A stretch of DNA of 35,867 bases, taken from Lachnospiraceae bacterium UBA3386. Lineage in GTDB: Bacteria > Bacillota > Clostridia > Lachnospirales > Lachnospiraceae. The notes under the pieces were generated by a model. It had not been told where the DNA came from, ran no database searches, and worked only from the letters and a program-made list of their open reading frames with translations. A program made the position numbers and the translations under genes. Of this stretch, positions 18,801 through 25,251 are shown in pieces. Location: the NCBI GenBank assembly GCA_002358875.1, contig DEPS01000193.1, positions 19,725 through 55,591 on the forward strand, written 5' to 3'. The first letter of the stretch is position 1. Each line of letters starts with the position of its first letter.

Positions 18801-21029
18801 GTAGGAGGAAGAGGCAAGGATTCGCACCCCAATCTCGTATATGAAATTCCAAACGGGGCAATTAAAATCCCCACGGGATCATTTGCCGAATCCAACGATA
18901 TTACGATAAAGGTGGAAGCGGAAGACAACAGCGGGAACAAGTCCGTCGCGTCCAAAGATGGAGGTCTCCTGAAACTCGGTATCGACACTACGGCTCCTAA
19001 GGTAGAAGTGAACTATCATGACACAGTGCAGCCTGAGAATGAGAAATTTTTCAAGGCAGACCGTATCGTGGATATTGTAGTAATTGACCGAAATGTGGAT
19101 AACAGCAAGATCAATATCCAGACGAATATAGGAGTTCCAGGTTCTTTCTCTGAGCCTCACGGTAACAAGTCTACAGACGGCGATGGAGAGTTGGGAAATG
19201 AAGACCGGTGGATGAAGACACTTAGTTACAATACAGATGGTGACTACACGCTTCAGATCAGCGGTGCGGACGCCCTCGGGAACAGTATTTCCGAAATCAA
19301 GTGGAATGGGCCGGCTCCCAATGACTTCACAGTTGACAAAACCGCGCCCAAGATCAGCATCATCCTTCCAAATACGGAGAAGAACGTGGTGAACGGGACC
19401 AAGTATTACGATCAGTCAATCACCGGTACGATCCGCATCGAAGAACACAATTTCCAGGAGGATGATAAGGTCAAGGTCGAACTGGAAAGGGCAAACCGTG
19501 GAGACGATCCGGAAGTCGGGCCTTTGAGCAAGACGAAATTCGGAGGCTTGGGGACAGATGTCCATGAGTCAACGATTGATTACACAAAGGATGGAGATTA
19601 CGAGATCACTGCAGCCTATACTGACAAAGCGGGCAATATTGCTGTTGTCGAAGGCGGCGAAGGCAAAAAAGACGATAATACTGCCTGGAGCGGAAAATTT
19701 GTTGTTGACCTTAAAGATCCCGTGCTCGAAATGGACGGAGCTACTTTCCGGGTGAACCCTGCAACTAAAAAACCTTTAGAGGGGCTTGTCAACCAGATCT
19801 ATACGGAGAAAGACTTCGCGCCGCTGGTTCATGTCAATGACACGAACTATGACGCCGCGAATTCCGGCTTCGAGGTCAGGACCATCGGCTCCGGAACCAA
19901 CAGAGCCTCCTATCAGGTGAAGAATCAGCAGGATTATAAGTTCGATATCCAGTTTGACACCTTCAAGGTTGAAAAGGAGATGGATGGTGTCTACTCTGTT
20001 ACGGCGATTGCAACGGATCTGGCAAAGAGGACATCGACGCTGGAATTCAAGTTCAGTGTCAACCGCTTCGGTTCGACCTACGATTACGCTGATGGTCCCA
20101 CGGAAGACAAGGTAAACAGGTACTATATCAATGACACGAAAGAACCGCTCAGAATTCTGGAAATTACTCCCGTGGATCTTAAGACCCATACTATGGAGCT
20201 TTTCAAGGATCATGAACGGAGAACACTGAAGGATGGTGAAGAGTATACATTTGCTACTGCAGCCGGCCGTACAATAGATGAAACCAGCGTGGAAGGACAC
20301 AGGATTTACGAGTATACTGTCGATCCGTCGGTCTTCGATGCGGAAGGTGTTTACGACTTTATCATCTCTTCCAAGGACATTGCAGGGAATGAAAATTCCA
20401 CATCCGTATATAGGGATGGAACAAAATCAGGAAACACTATTGAAAGGGTCAAGTTCCCGATCGAATTCCAGGTCGACAAGACCGTTCCTGTAAACAGGAT
20501 CACCGGCGTGGAATCTGAGAAGACCAGGTTCCAGCAGGACAAACTGGAGATCACTGTTTTCCCGGAGGACTATCAGACCGACATCAGTGATGTTGAGGTC
20601 AGGATATATACCGGTAACGAAAGTGGAACGAATGCATCGGAGGACGAGGCAAAATACCAGCACTACCGCTATATTTCCGAAGAGGAAGACGCGGTGAAGC
20701 TGGCCGGAGAGCATGTCTATCCAATCGAGGATGCGAAGAAGGGCATACCGGTCACGTTGGACGGCAAGAATGGCCTGCGAAGCTGGCAGCTGCTCGAGGT
20801 TATCACGACAGACCTCGCAGGAAACAAGAGTACGGACTATCGTGTGGGTGACGAGTCGGTGAAGCTTCCGGAGACGCGCAGGAAATTCCTTGTTTCCACG
20901 AACCCGTTGATTCAGTACTACTACAACAGGCCGCTGTTCTTCGGATCGTTTGGAGTTGCGGCAGCGCTTATCCTTCTGTTCCTCTTCTTAAAGTCGAGAA
21001 AAGATAAGAAGGAGAAAGGCGCAGCGTAA
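9900..21029 (+). CDS. Giant Ig-like-repeat surface protein, C-terminally membrane-anchored
   Basis: This protein has about 3,709 residues. It opens with a signal peptide (MKKNGIKPVCWKRILAALFAAV and following, ending near VSASA), then about 360 residues of Ser/Lys/Asp/Glu/Gly low complexity, then roughly 22 Ig-like units up to base 20480. Each unit is marked by boundary motifs such as DKTAPV and internal DKAGN. The end is a membrane helix (PLFFGSFGVAAALILLFLFLKS) and a basic tail. No LPXTG sorting signal is seen. Early units are about 90-110 residues and middle ones about 150-180 with longer inserts. The ATG at 9900 is preferred to 9882 because AAAGGA lies five bases upstream and it gives a normal signal peptide. 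Exposed stalk or adhesin roles fit. Location inside a T7SS locus suggests it belongs to the apparatus, perhaps in place of EsaA; this is inference. Confidence 0.9.
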   Translation: MKKNGIKPVCWKRILAALFAAVLILQTVPSHLAVSASASETKTQTQSQTHATEKEKEEKDSSPAAAAEEKSAADKKNSETDKSSSKTEGSKSDSSKEDEKTDKKKSNSDKTNAKDSENKSADTKDSGDKKTDDKKSDDDKTDDNKSDDKKSDDTKSGDSKTDEKSKESGTENSGSSKTSLNKKDEEQSAEGKSGQSKEKEEQKQESGAGQSGKSSEENKSGAAGTESDSGDASKKDSTGNSGKTGEEAAGDTKDSDSSDDKKEGSENSGNGSASESADKEEGSKEDDGQKSDGKDASESEKTTENGGNAASTNKKAEEENSDGKKDDTEIGNTKAGTGKSGNNQEDSTKKEADSEKKDEGGIEKTPAKEESGQITGGAEEKTETDNASARKEGETQVPEVTISYKGYRTGSSGDYSGSSKQSVLTNAEKLQFKFGFTGPDDTKLQYKLVDSTENVSEKNWKTVDSGDISGSDGVITVSGGDDGFDAAKKLYVRAYSESAEEGKREAKAKFGDDEKSHLSVDIDRKAPVVSITKPTEDILTKDSAEYELSVTERNAINVYSRTADQGSLSSDPSYPGEEGDWKKNKENVTSDSDKDKCEITFSDEGKKDVWFVVRDAAGNVSEVKKAKAYLIDKTAPSVTSLDAADVVSGKTVKVTAKFEDTVSNGTSSGLKSYSYKLLKEGESDPVKTGGEDLGTEDEAEITLGEASYNDKYTLKVTVTDKAGNISEEKTIELEFDSVKPEASLSGLSEEDSRKDSSGLFHYQTADLTQGSVTFSKSGGKGSLKKGIVTFIKESDKLNKVYEFKDNPKSVTKTLGDVIGTDTLGDGTWKIYAYVEDTSGNHKGVLGSGEGDAFASSGEGEILLATVVVDNTKPDLKLRAEAPVPAEGVNSVTRDEKTYYNGNVSVAADLAQENEPDFGEGLKWSVTTNAGTANESTADVQPEAESGKKSYTQVFSLAQGEKTLSIGKTIYSVTDLAGNTGTITFDGREKYYIDCKPPTVTYIATSDTPDVTIIGKDDSVTYTIEIDDGDTDSGDISCGIDTKSIQYSISSEASGTKHDAQGRLDQETGNYKFDVQVIGKGVITISVSDNLGNAADPVNANTLVCEGQAPEITEITITSSTGEKTVFDKNSINQAVSNNSRLEVAGSGNSFSFELDAKDLPVEPNHYSGLNAVSWTLAPINEETVGDAVGSGLVTIQNVVTNPTSVDQLLQSGTSGSIALPDTSNGNKLEGDYLLTLSVTDMCGNISALSNVRLNFDNTAPVIEVVMNKGELADYPTYYKSDNCGVTVRIDEIPSHLDAYEISIGSKSYKKGSLGGATESIEGNVLEIAIPASEVASLSDGEIIVTATAMDISKNSSSGFTIKNADSMNEKENDGEGNLISASFTLDKTAPVVKEIAILLKDEGDNAARKIDNKDDVRIKKGFDTTGDSSVDTYYFNDQKVIVEFDLEEENPDSSFFSGSDGRITQEHNTGENKKTSIIKDTMEDEGRYTPIFVKGQDKAGNKLTLDANASGEYACLAATDDNNGKITLKNAFIIDRTAPMADISYSSDATAYLYADSDGDGRPGSAAYANKPFTTTVTFSDQYGKDNNATDSLLDGNKVIVTQYRKTDTSNNYSTEENVRGWDVDEFKSSLSVSTSTDLEGHYYYTVQATDRAGNTLLSGDSEEATTITERFIGNLENKGGEDVPKKKLFKTGKNKQGFQMGYMLVFDQTSPIASFQYEFSGTNDVWLYKESLAGTGNDKPVISAYFNGDISPNIQISEVNLIDDRLQASEYIGENKEGTKAEKSFVQDAGIWKAQITDELSSDGTWVYYAVAGTDKAGNPVTMDVDTFADTSCARDPKGENLNGSAPSDEGSRLKTASGKYTSSFLFIIDKIAPQISLTYIPLEGKQAFVYTDRNEGDTTGTKTLYAFVKEAMTVKANITNDNEHIDPTRMFYADLDTGYDAEKNAKSWVEKNYQDQTHASKEPIALRSADSNEADGFRYKVFGVDKAGNPATVAETIKTGAEIPDSQIQNGLKEEELSKTSTNNASDYEPLYTIIYDDIAPVLTMQYTPAPRADRSSVYAFVYNKEGTKREEAYISGDSSVNVKLDEAYYDLSRLKYVQTKDGKNTLQTGKGPEWAKKSGAWDADTKTLTLDTANNDGVYTWIVYGEDRAGNAATVVEKFDDKQVANNLLVPMNGASAYASRTYKNKSEVFDPHYDVVIDKTAPEVSNMITMVGAKTNEDGDYDSEKMPSPKYYTDDKTFYYNTESGVRTAYTVLELNFDEKRMSETWTKEGAESKIPMSWTKETDKEQANQHTYILAFPDDATYENVRMAGTDKAGNHLVLKGGNQKDVRQEDWQASSSYDVSKNNDKPVQQSAALLVMKGETAVSDKVVNDKYGYVDTEVMLARRRILDRISPEAVITHVIPDNTTGYLYPHEEGDKDDNVKNTATMYSKNIVSTAVSVSDQYGNGDAAKAVLLDGDKLEVQRLFREAGGKFVSSNIKTVDWKKHPAKATPFRTNVSTDKEGRYAFTIKGTDRAGNPVHVSEKLKTDKANKAVYDRKKGGYEGEVKNEEATKTGGTYSSFFVLVYDATAPVYRFKINNPENLNETFDNTKGKQIAYYGASIPKIDAKYVVKDSNFDETRIHSAITSLSAKENGKRINNVDGLKPDWVSPANQCSKTSEKDGLVTAAFPLPVAVTAGNEGVYRFEIEGCDKAGNLLVRSNVQEKVDASSALKDLAARTVDKKRGTGRFWSERKVIDVTAPTGIFRVRKDKNGKDNYYQIGFKEGGNTADNYDPFRKETSAYVIVESDDQSPTRVSYDLRSLDKSKDSSYKSKNPLVSEGDHGYGNDNFRDVSVNGEQAFYIEHLVIKDRAGNIRANDKNSQYTLAQSNNVYLDVTPPVVSKINDAESPQVKIVASGSFTRHEADGERYIYKPDGSALDLKVSVTDPGGVERSSGLKSVTVEVTVGSEPVTKKVSLSNIPYTYSWVGGRGKDSHPNLVYEIPNGAIKIPTGSFAESNDITIKVEAEDNSGNKSVASKDGGLLKLGIDTTAPKVEVNYHDTVQPENEKFFKADRIVDIVVIDRNVDNSKINIQTNIGVPGSFSEPHGNKSTDGDGELGNEDRWMKTLSYNTDGDYTLQISGADALGNSISEIKWNGPAPNDFTVDKTAPKISIILPNTEKNVVNGTKYYDQSITGTIRIEEHNFQEDDKVKVELERANRGDDPEVGPLSKTKFGGLGTDVHESTIDYTKDGDYEITAAYTDKAGNIAVVEGGEGKKDDNTAWSGKFVVDLKDPVLEMDGATFRVNPATKKPLEGLVNQIYTEKDFAPLVHVNDTNYDAANSGFEVRTIGSGTNRASYQVKNQQDYKFDIQFDTFKVEKEMDGVYSVTAIATDLAKRTSTLEFKFSVNRFGSTYDYADGPTEDKVNRYYINDTKEPLRILEITPVDLKTHTMELFKDHERRTLKDGEEYTFATAAGRTIDETSVEGHRIYEYTVDPSVFDAEGVYDFIISSKDIAGNENSTSVYRDGTKSGNTIERVKFPIEFQVDKTVPVNRITGVESEKTRFQQDKLEITVFPEDYQTDISDVEVRIYTGNESGTNASEDEAKYQHYRYISEEEDAVKLAGEHVYPIEDAKKGIPVTLDGKNGLRSWQLLEVITTDLAGNKSTDYRVGDESVKLPETRRKFLVSTNPLIQYYYNRPLFFGSFGVAAALILLFLFLKSRKDKKEKGAA
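10240..10400 (+). repeat. Degenerate 15-base repeats in the low-complexity region
   Basis: Imperfect copies of the pattern DDKKSDD/DDNKSD are encoded by GATGACAAxAAxTCT-like units. They form a repetitive acidic-basic linker that would extend from the cell surface. Similar low complexity continues, with less order, on both sides (about 10020-11090). Confidence 0.6.
14510..16030 (+). other. AT-richer block inside the giant gene
   Basis: Codons in this part end in A or T far more often than in the flanks (compare TTTATATGCTGATTCAGATGG-like wording near 14560 with GCGCCGCGCGCCGACC-like wording near 16060). The reading frame is unbroken and codes for Ig-like units of the longer type. Boundaries were judged by eye. 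It may be a segment gained by recombination. Confidence 0.5.
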
Positions 21030-21133
21030 CAGCTCTCAGAACAAAAAGACAGTAAAGCAGAAGCATAATAGCTTTTAGAGCAGAACAGTCAGCAAAACAC
21101 GAGAAAAAGTACAATAAATCACAGTAAGAGAGT

Positions 21134-21171
21134 CTGCTGCCGGAAGGCTGGCATAAGCCGTCCGGCAGCAG
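21134..21171 (+). promoter_or_regulatory. Strong hairpin between the giant gene and kinase 2
   Basis: CTGCTGCCGGA (21134-21144) pairs perfectly with TCCGGCAGCAG (21161-21171). After one A-G mismatch, GGCT (21146-21149) pairs with AGCC (21156-21159), leaving the loop 21150-21155. No T-run follows, so it is a poor intrinsic terminator. It starts 104 bases after the giant gene and ends 29 bases before the ATG at 21201. It could protect the upstream message or limit kinase 2 translation. Confidence 0.6.
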
Positions 21172-21200
21172 ATTCCGGATTGCCCGGATGGTGCAGAGCC

Positions 21201-23216
21201 ATGATCCACGACGGCGAAATTTTGAACGGGACATATCAGGTGATACGGCAGATCGGGCGGGGGGGAACCGGCCTGGTCTTTTTGGCGTACCATCGTAATC
21301 TACGGAAGTACGTCGTGGTGAAAAGGGTTCAGACGGGACTTGCAAACATAGAATCACTCCGCGCGGAAACGGACATCCTGAAAAACCTTCACAACAGCCA
21401 CATTCCCCAGGTATATGACTTCCTGGTCAGGGATGGTGAAGTTTTTACGGTCATGGATTATATCGAGGGAACCTCCTTCGATCAGCTAAAGGCGGGGAAC
21501 CGCCGCCTGTCGGAAGCTTTTCTTGTAAATCTTCTTTTTCAAATGGGACAGACACTCTCATATCTTCACCGGAACAGACCGCCGGTTATCCACAGCGATA
21601 TCAAACCTGACAATCTGATCCTGAAATCAGACGGAGAGATCTGTCTGATCGATTTTAATATTTCTGTTTCAGCGGCAGCCCCTTCCGGACTCAGCGGCTA
21701 CAGCCTGCACTTTGCCTCCCCGGAGCAGTGGAGGCGGTCGATGGAGCTTCGCACAGGCAGGAGATCTTCCCTGAAGCTCGACACAAGGACGGATATATTC
21801 AGCACGGGCGCCCTGTTCTATTACCTGATTACGGGAAAATATCCGGATACTAGACTTCCTGCAGGAGACAAAACTACAGAGCCTTACAGAAAATCCGGTT
21901 CGTCTGGATATCCGACATCCGGATCTGCAGATGGCACCGGATTAAACGCGGCCATTCTTTACCGGGACATGGTGTCCTGCGGGTATTCAGAGCCTTTCTG
22001 CGGGGTAGTCGCCAAGTGTCTTGAACCGGACAGAAGACACAGGTATGCTGACGGTTCGAAGCTCTATGCCGCAGTGCGCCACTTGAGGAGGCAGGACAGG
22101 CGTTTCCGAAATTATCTGCTTTTAAGGGCGGGAAGCTGGATCCTGACAGCCATGCTTGTCGGCAGTGGAAGCTGGTTCCTGATCAGGGGAGGACAGCAGA
22201 GGGTGGTGGATGCCTATACCCAGGCCATGAGCGCTTTTACCTGGGAATGGAATCAGCAGAATATCCAGGAAGCTTCTGAAAAAGGAGAGTCCATCTTAAA
22301 CGACAGCAGGTTCGACAGCATATTGAAAGAAAAACCGCAGGATGCAGCGCTGATTCTGCAGGCAATGGGAGACGCTTCTTATGCCATCGGACAGTATGGG
22401 GACGCGCAGTCCCACTACGAAAAGGCTCTAGATCAGGCGAAAGAGTGGGCAGACAAAGAACAGGTGTCAATTTCCCGTTATTACAGGGATTACGCCATTG
22501 CGCTGGTTATGGACGGACAGCTCCGCAGGGCGCAGATCATCCTGGATGAAGCAAAGAGGGAGGGAGCAGGAGGTACCTATGGCATCTCAGGCATTTCCGA
22601 CCCGGACTCCGCCCTTGTTGAAGCATATATTGCTCAGCAGAACGGGGATGAGGAAGCCTGCAGAGATGCTGTGACCCGTATTCTGAATATGAATGCAGAT
22701 GGGGAACTGAAAGCCCGTGCCTGCACGGTCGCCGCCGGTATGAGCGGTGATTCAAATGACGAAGACCAGGAGATAGACTGGCTGCTCAAGGCCGCAGAGT
22801 ATTCCGGGGATTCCAAATATCAGCGCCTTCTGGGCGCTGCCTACTGGAAAAGGGCGGACGACAGCAGAAGAACAAAAGATCAGAAAGAAAAGGATGCGCT
22901 GCTTGCGCTTCAATGCTATGAGCGCCTTGCCTCCCGCCCCCTGCCCTTGATGGATGACCTGATCAGCCGGGTCGTTGTCATGCAGTATCTGGGGCAGTAT
23001 CAGGATAGCCTTCGGATTCTTGAACCGCTTCTGGCGGAATATCCGCAGGAATACAGGATCCCCATGTATATGGCTTTTGCCTGTGAGAGCCTGTCAGACA
23101 GGTACAGGAGGGAGCAGTATGCAAAGATGGCGCTTGATTTATACGAGAACCTTCCGGCAGAAAAAAAGCAGGGGACGGAGGGAGATGAGATCAGGCATCT
23201 GAGAGAGATTCGATGA
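21201..23216 (+). CDS. Transmembrane Ser/Thr kinase with altered catalytic motifs and TPR-like outer part (kinase 2)
   Basis: The product has 671 residues from the ATG at 21201 (a TTG at 21180 is also in frame). The kinase domain has glycine loop IGRGGTGLVF, Lys in VVVKRV, HSDIKPDN in place of HRDxKPxN, DFN in place of DFG, SPEQW in place of APE, and RTDIFSTG. The catalytic Asp, Lys, Asn and metal-binding Asp remain, so activity is possible, but loss of Arg in HRD makes it a non-RD kinase that would not depend on activation-loop phosphorylation. A membrane helix lies at about 306-329, followed by about 340 residues of TPR-like helical pairs (for example QAMGDASYAIGQYGDAQSHYEKAL). The topology again equals EssB/YukC. 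No strong ribosome site precedes either start. A run of seven G encodes part of the glycine loop. Confidence 0.88.
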   Translation: MIHDGEILNGTYQVIRQIGRGGTGLVFLAYHRNLRKYVVVKRVQTGLANIESLRAETDILKNLHNSHIPQVYDFLVRDGEVFTVMDYIEGTSFDQLKAGNRRLSEAFLVNLLFQMGQTLSYLHRNRPPVIHSDIKPDNLILKSDGEICLIDFNISVSAAAPSGLSGYSLHFASPEQWRRSMELRTGRRSSLKLDTRTDIFSTGALFYYLITGKYPDTRLPAGDKTTEPYRKSGSSGYPTSGSADGTGLNAAILYRDMVSCGYSEPFCGVVAKCLEPDRRHRYADGSKLYAAVRHLRRQDRRFRNYLLLRAGSWILTAMLVGSGSWFLIRGGQQRVVDAYTQAMSAFTWEWNQQNIQEASEKGESILNDSRFDSILKEKPQDAALILQAMGDASYAIGQYGDAQSHYEKALDQAKEWADKEQVSISRYYRDYAIALVMDGQLRRAQIILDEAKREGAGGTYGISGISDPDSALVEAYIAQQNGDEEACRDAVTRILNMNADGELKARACTVAAGMSGDSNDEDQEIDWLLKAAEYSGDSKYQRLLGAAYWKRADDSRRTKDQKEKDALLALQCYERLASRPLPLMDDLISRVVVMQYLGQYQDSLRILEPLLAEYPQEYRIPMYMAFACESLSDRYRREQYAKMALDLYENLPAEKKQGTEGDEIRHLREIR

Positions 23217-23289
23217 CGAGACTACAGGAAATCATAATCTGTGATGGAAGATAAGCTTTCCACAGCATTTTACGCCGGGATTATCGAAT

Positions 23290-23317
23290 TAAGATGTGCG
23301 GATGAGCGCACATCTTA
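23290..23317 (+). promoter_or_regulatory. Hairpin directly before a small membrane ORF
   Basis: AAGATGTGCG (23291-23300) pairs perfectly with CGCACATCTT (23307-23316) around the loop GATGAG; one more T-A pair adds outside. The ribosome site GAGGA follows at 23321-23325. No T-run follows on the plus strand. It resembles in position the hairpins before the protease, phosphatase and kinase 2 genes. Confidence 0.55.
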
Positions 23318-23334
23318 GATGAGGAAAAAGAACT

Positions 23335-23469
23335 ATGAGTGCTTTTACCATGCAGCTGACAGGGGCTTTTCTTGTGGGAGGAGGTCTTCTGTTTTTTATC
23401 CTGACACAGATCCTTCTCAACAAGTGGGAGCGGGCTTACCGCTCGGAAACGATATATGGCCATGGATGA
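23335..23469 (+). CDS. Small single-pass membrane protein, ended by an early TGA
   Basis: ATG at 23335 opens 44 residues: a hydrophobic helix (about 8-28; LTGAFLVGGGLLFFILTQIL) and a charged end, NKWERAYRSETIYGHG, closed by TGA at 23467-23469. GAGGA lies nine bases before the ATG, a good ribosome site. Position (after a membrane kinase) and form (short N-terminus, one helix, basic tail) match the 153-residue protein after kinase 1. The protein therefore looks truncated: the frame stays open after the stop. It could also be a true microprotein. It is well supported as a translated start and weakly supported as a complete gene. Confidence 0.55.
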   Translation: MSAFTMQLTGAFLVGGGLLFFILTQILLNKWERAYRSETIYGHG

Positions 23470-23676
23470 TGTATTCTCAAAAATGGTGGAACAGGAAACT
23501 TATCCGGAGAAGTGATCCCCCGTGCAGCAGAGTATGGAAGCAGGGCACGGACACGTAAAAGGGTGTGGGATGCCCCGAGTAAGGAAGTTCTTTTACATTT
23601 CGAACGTGACGGCATAAAAAAGACACGGACAAGGGTAAGGCGTCAGAAAGATGTACACAAAGAAAAAGAAAGATGA
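23470..23676 (+). pseudogene. In-frame continuation after the TGA of the small membrane ORF
   Basis: The frame of the small membrane protein continues for 68 codons after the TGA, to a second TGA at 23674-23676 just before the next gene. It encodes a basic, Arg/Lys-rich tail (for example SRARTRKRVWDAPSKEVLL) resembling the cytosolic tail of the protein after kinase 1. Between 23462 and about 23512 another frame gives a more natural sequence (MDDVFSKMVEQETYPEK), so two compensating indels or a frameshift could have created the stop. It may be a decayed gene, a sequencing error or a recoding event; I cannot tell which. Confidence 0.4.
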
Positions 23677-23691
23677 CAGGAGGACGGCAGG

Positions 23692-25224
23692 ATGACAGCT
23701 AAACGAAAAAAAGTTCTGCTGATCATGGCGGTTCTGGCAGTATCAGTGATCATCTTTTCGATCCTGTATGCAATTCCTCAAAAAGATGTGAAAACATACA
23801 GGCGGAGCATAGAGAGAGCAGAATTATATTATACCATCGGAAATTACGAACAGGCTGTCATAGAATACCGCAATGCGGTTAATTCGGACCGGGATTCGGC
23901 AGATGCCTATGAAGGTCTGTCTAACGCTTATGCGGCAATAGGAGATTTCGGGAGCGCGCGCAGCGCCCTGGAGGAAGGATTTGCACGCACCAAAAGCATG
24001 CGGCTCAATGACCTGCTGCAAAAATATCTGAACGGATACGAAACAGGAAAATGGTCTGATGGGGGAGACAACGGCAATAAGGATCCTGTCATAAATATGG
24101 ATCTTATTAAACGTATCTCGTCTGCATCTTATGGTGATTATTCTGCAGCCAGTCCTTCGGGTTCTCAACAGGTGCAGGCAGATGGAAGTATTACCGTACG
24201 TTTTTCCGAAATACCAGGCCTGATGATATTTAGGAATACGGCCTGGCAGCCTTACGCGGTCAGAAACCGCCATATTTCTGAAGAAGCTTATCCTGCTGAG
24301 ATCCTTCTCGATGCCATTTCTTCTCTGACAGGGAAGATTCCGGTGACAAAGGAGGAACTGGAAAAGACGGTATCTTCCAACGTACTGCTTCTGGCGGATT
24401 CTGTTCATGGGCATGTCCTGCGGTTTTCAGTCGAATCTTGTGAGGTGACGATAGAATGCAGTGGGGATGGGACAGTTTCTGAAGGGGCGTGGAATCAGAT
24501 TGCGCTGACAGGCATTCCCGGAAAGGGGCAGAATGACGATCAACAGTCTGGTGAGACTGTTCAGAAACGGACTGTGGTTATCGATGCGCAGACAGGGGAT
24601 CCTGTTGACTCTGTCACGCTTTATTTCCGGCAGAGGGAGGACAGAACGGGAGAGATTCTTGCGGAATCAGAACAGGATGATGACGGTTATCTGGTACAGC
24701 TGCCGCCCGGGGAGTATACCGTTGAGGTATCCGGAGATGGCTATATCACGGATTACTATGACATTACGATTGACGATGACGGAAATCAGGAAGACCACAC
24801 AGATACGATCGTTGTTTCCAGAGATCTGGAGAATGGAGAGATTCGCATTGTTCTTGAGTGGGGAGAAAGGCCGTCCGATCTGGATTCCCACCTGACGGGT
24901 GAGACGGACAACGGGACGTCCTGCCATGTATCTTTCAGGAACTTGAGTTGTTCAGATGGAGAAGGTACGGTCGCGGAGCTGGATCTGGATGATACGTCAA
25001 GCTACGGGCCTGAGACGATTACGCTATACAGGATCAGTGGAAGTTATAAATATTCCGTCAATAACTTTAGTCCTTCGACAGGTAGTCTGGAAGAGAGCGG
25101 CGCTACAGTCACTGTATATATGTCCGGTTCTTCCCCGGAGACATTCAGCATCGGAAGCGACGGAAATATCGAAGGGGACTGGTGGCATGTATTTACGATT
25201 GATCACGGCAGACTGAAACGTTAG
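23692..25224 (+). CDS. Membrane-anchored TPR protein with surface beta domains
   Basis: This 510-residue protein has a membrane helix at about 7-28 with a basic start (MTAKRKK), so most of it lies outside. Residues about 37-105 form TPR-like helices (YYTIGNYEQAVIEYRNAV, AYAAIGDFGSARSALEEGF). Residues about 295-365 form a carboxypeptidase-regulatory/PEGA-like beta domain (DAQTGDPVDSVTLYF, PPGEYTVEVSGDGY). The rest has LEWGERPSDLDSHLTG, LDLDDTSSYGPETITLYR and GSYKYSVNNFS, which I recognise as a YfaP/DUF2135-like beta-sandwich found in many surface proteins. GGAGG at 23678-23682 precedes the ATG. Pairing with kinase 2, which also has outer TPR-like repeats, suggests a partner in the extracellular part of the same complex. 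The exact role is not known. Confidence 0.82.
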   Translation: MTAKRKKVLLIMAVLAVSVIIFSILYAIPQKDVKTYRRSIERAELYYTIGNYEQAVIEYRNAVNSDRDSADAYEGLSNAYAAIGDFGSARSALEEGFARTKSMRLNDLLQKYLNGYETGKWSDGGDNGNKDPVINMDLIKRISSASYGDYSAASPSGSQQVQADGSITVRFSEIPGLMIFRNTAWQPYAVRNRHISEEAYPAEILLDAISSLTGKIPVTKEELEKTVSSNVLLLADSVHGHVLRFSVESCEVTIECSGDGTVSEGAWNQIALTGIPGKGQNDDQQSGETVQKRTVVIDAQTGDPVDSVTLYFRQREDRTGEILAESEQDDDGYLVQLPPGEYTVEVSGDGYITDYYDITIDDDGNQEDHTDTIVVSRDLENGEIRIVLEWGERPSDLDSHLTGETDNGTSCHVSFRNLSCSDGEGTVAELDLDDTSSYGPETITLYRISGSYKYSVNNFSPSTGSLEESGATVTVYMSGSSPETFSIGSDGNIEGDWWHVFTIDHGRLKR

Positions 25225-25251
25225 GCAATGAAAGAGAATGGAGAGGTGAAA

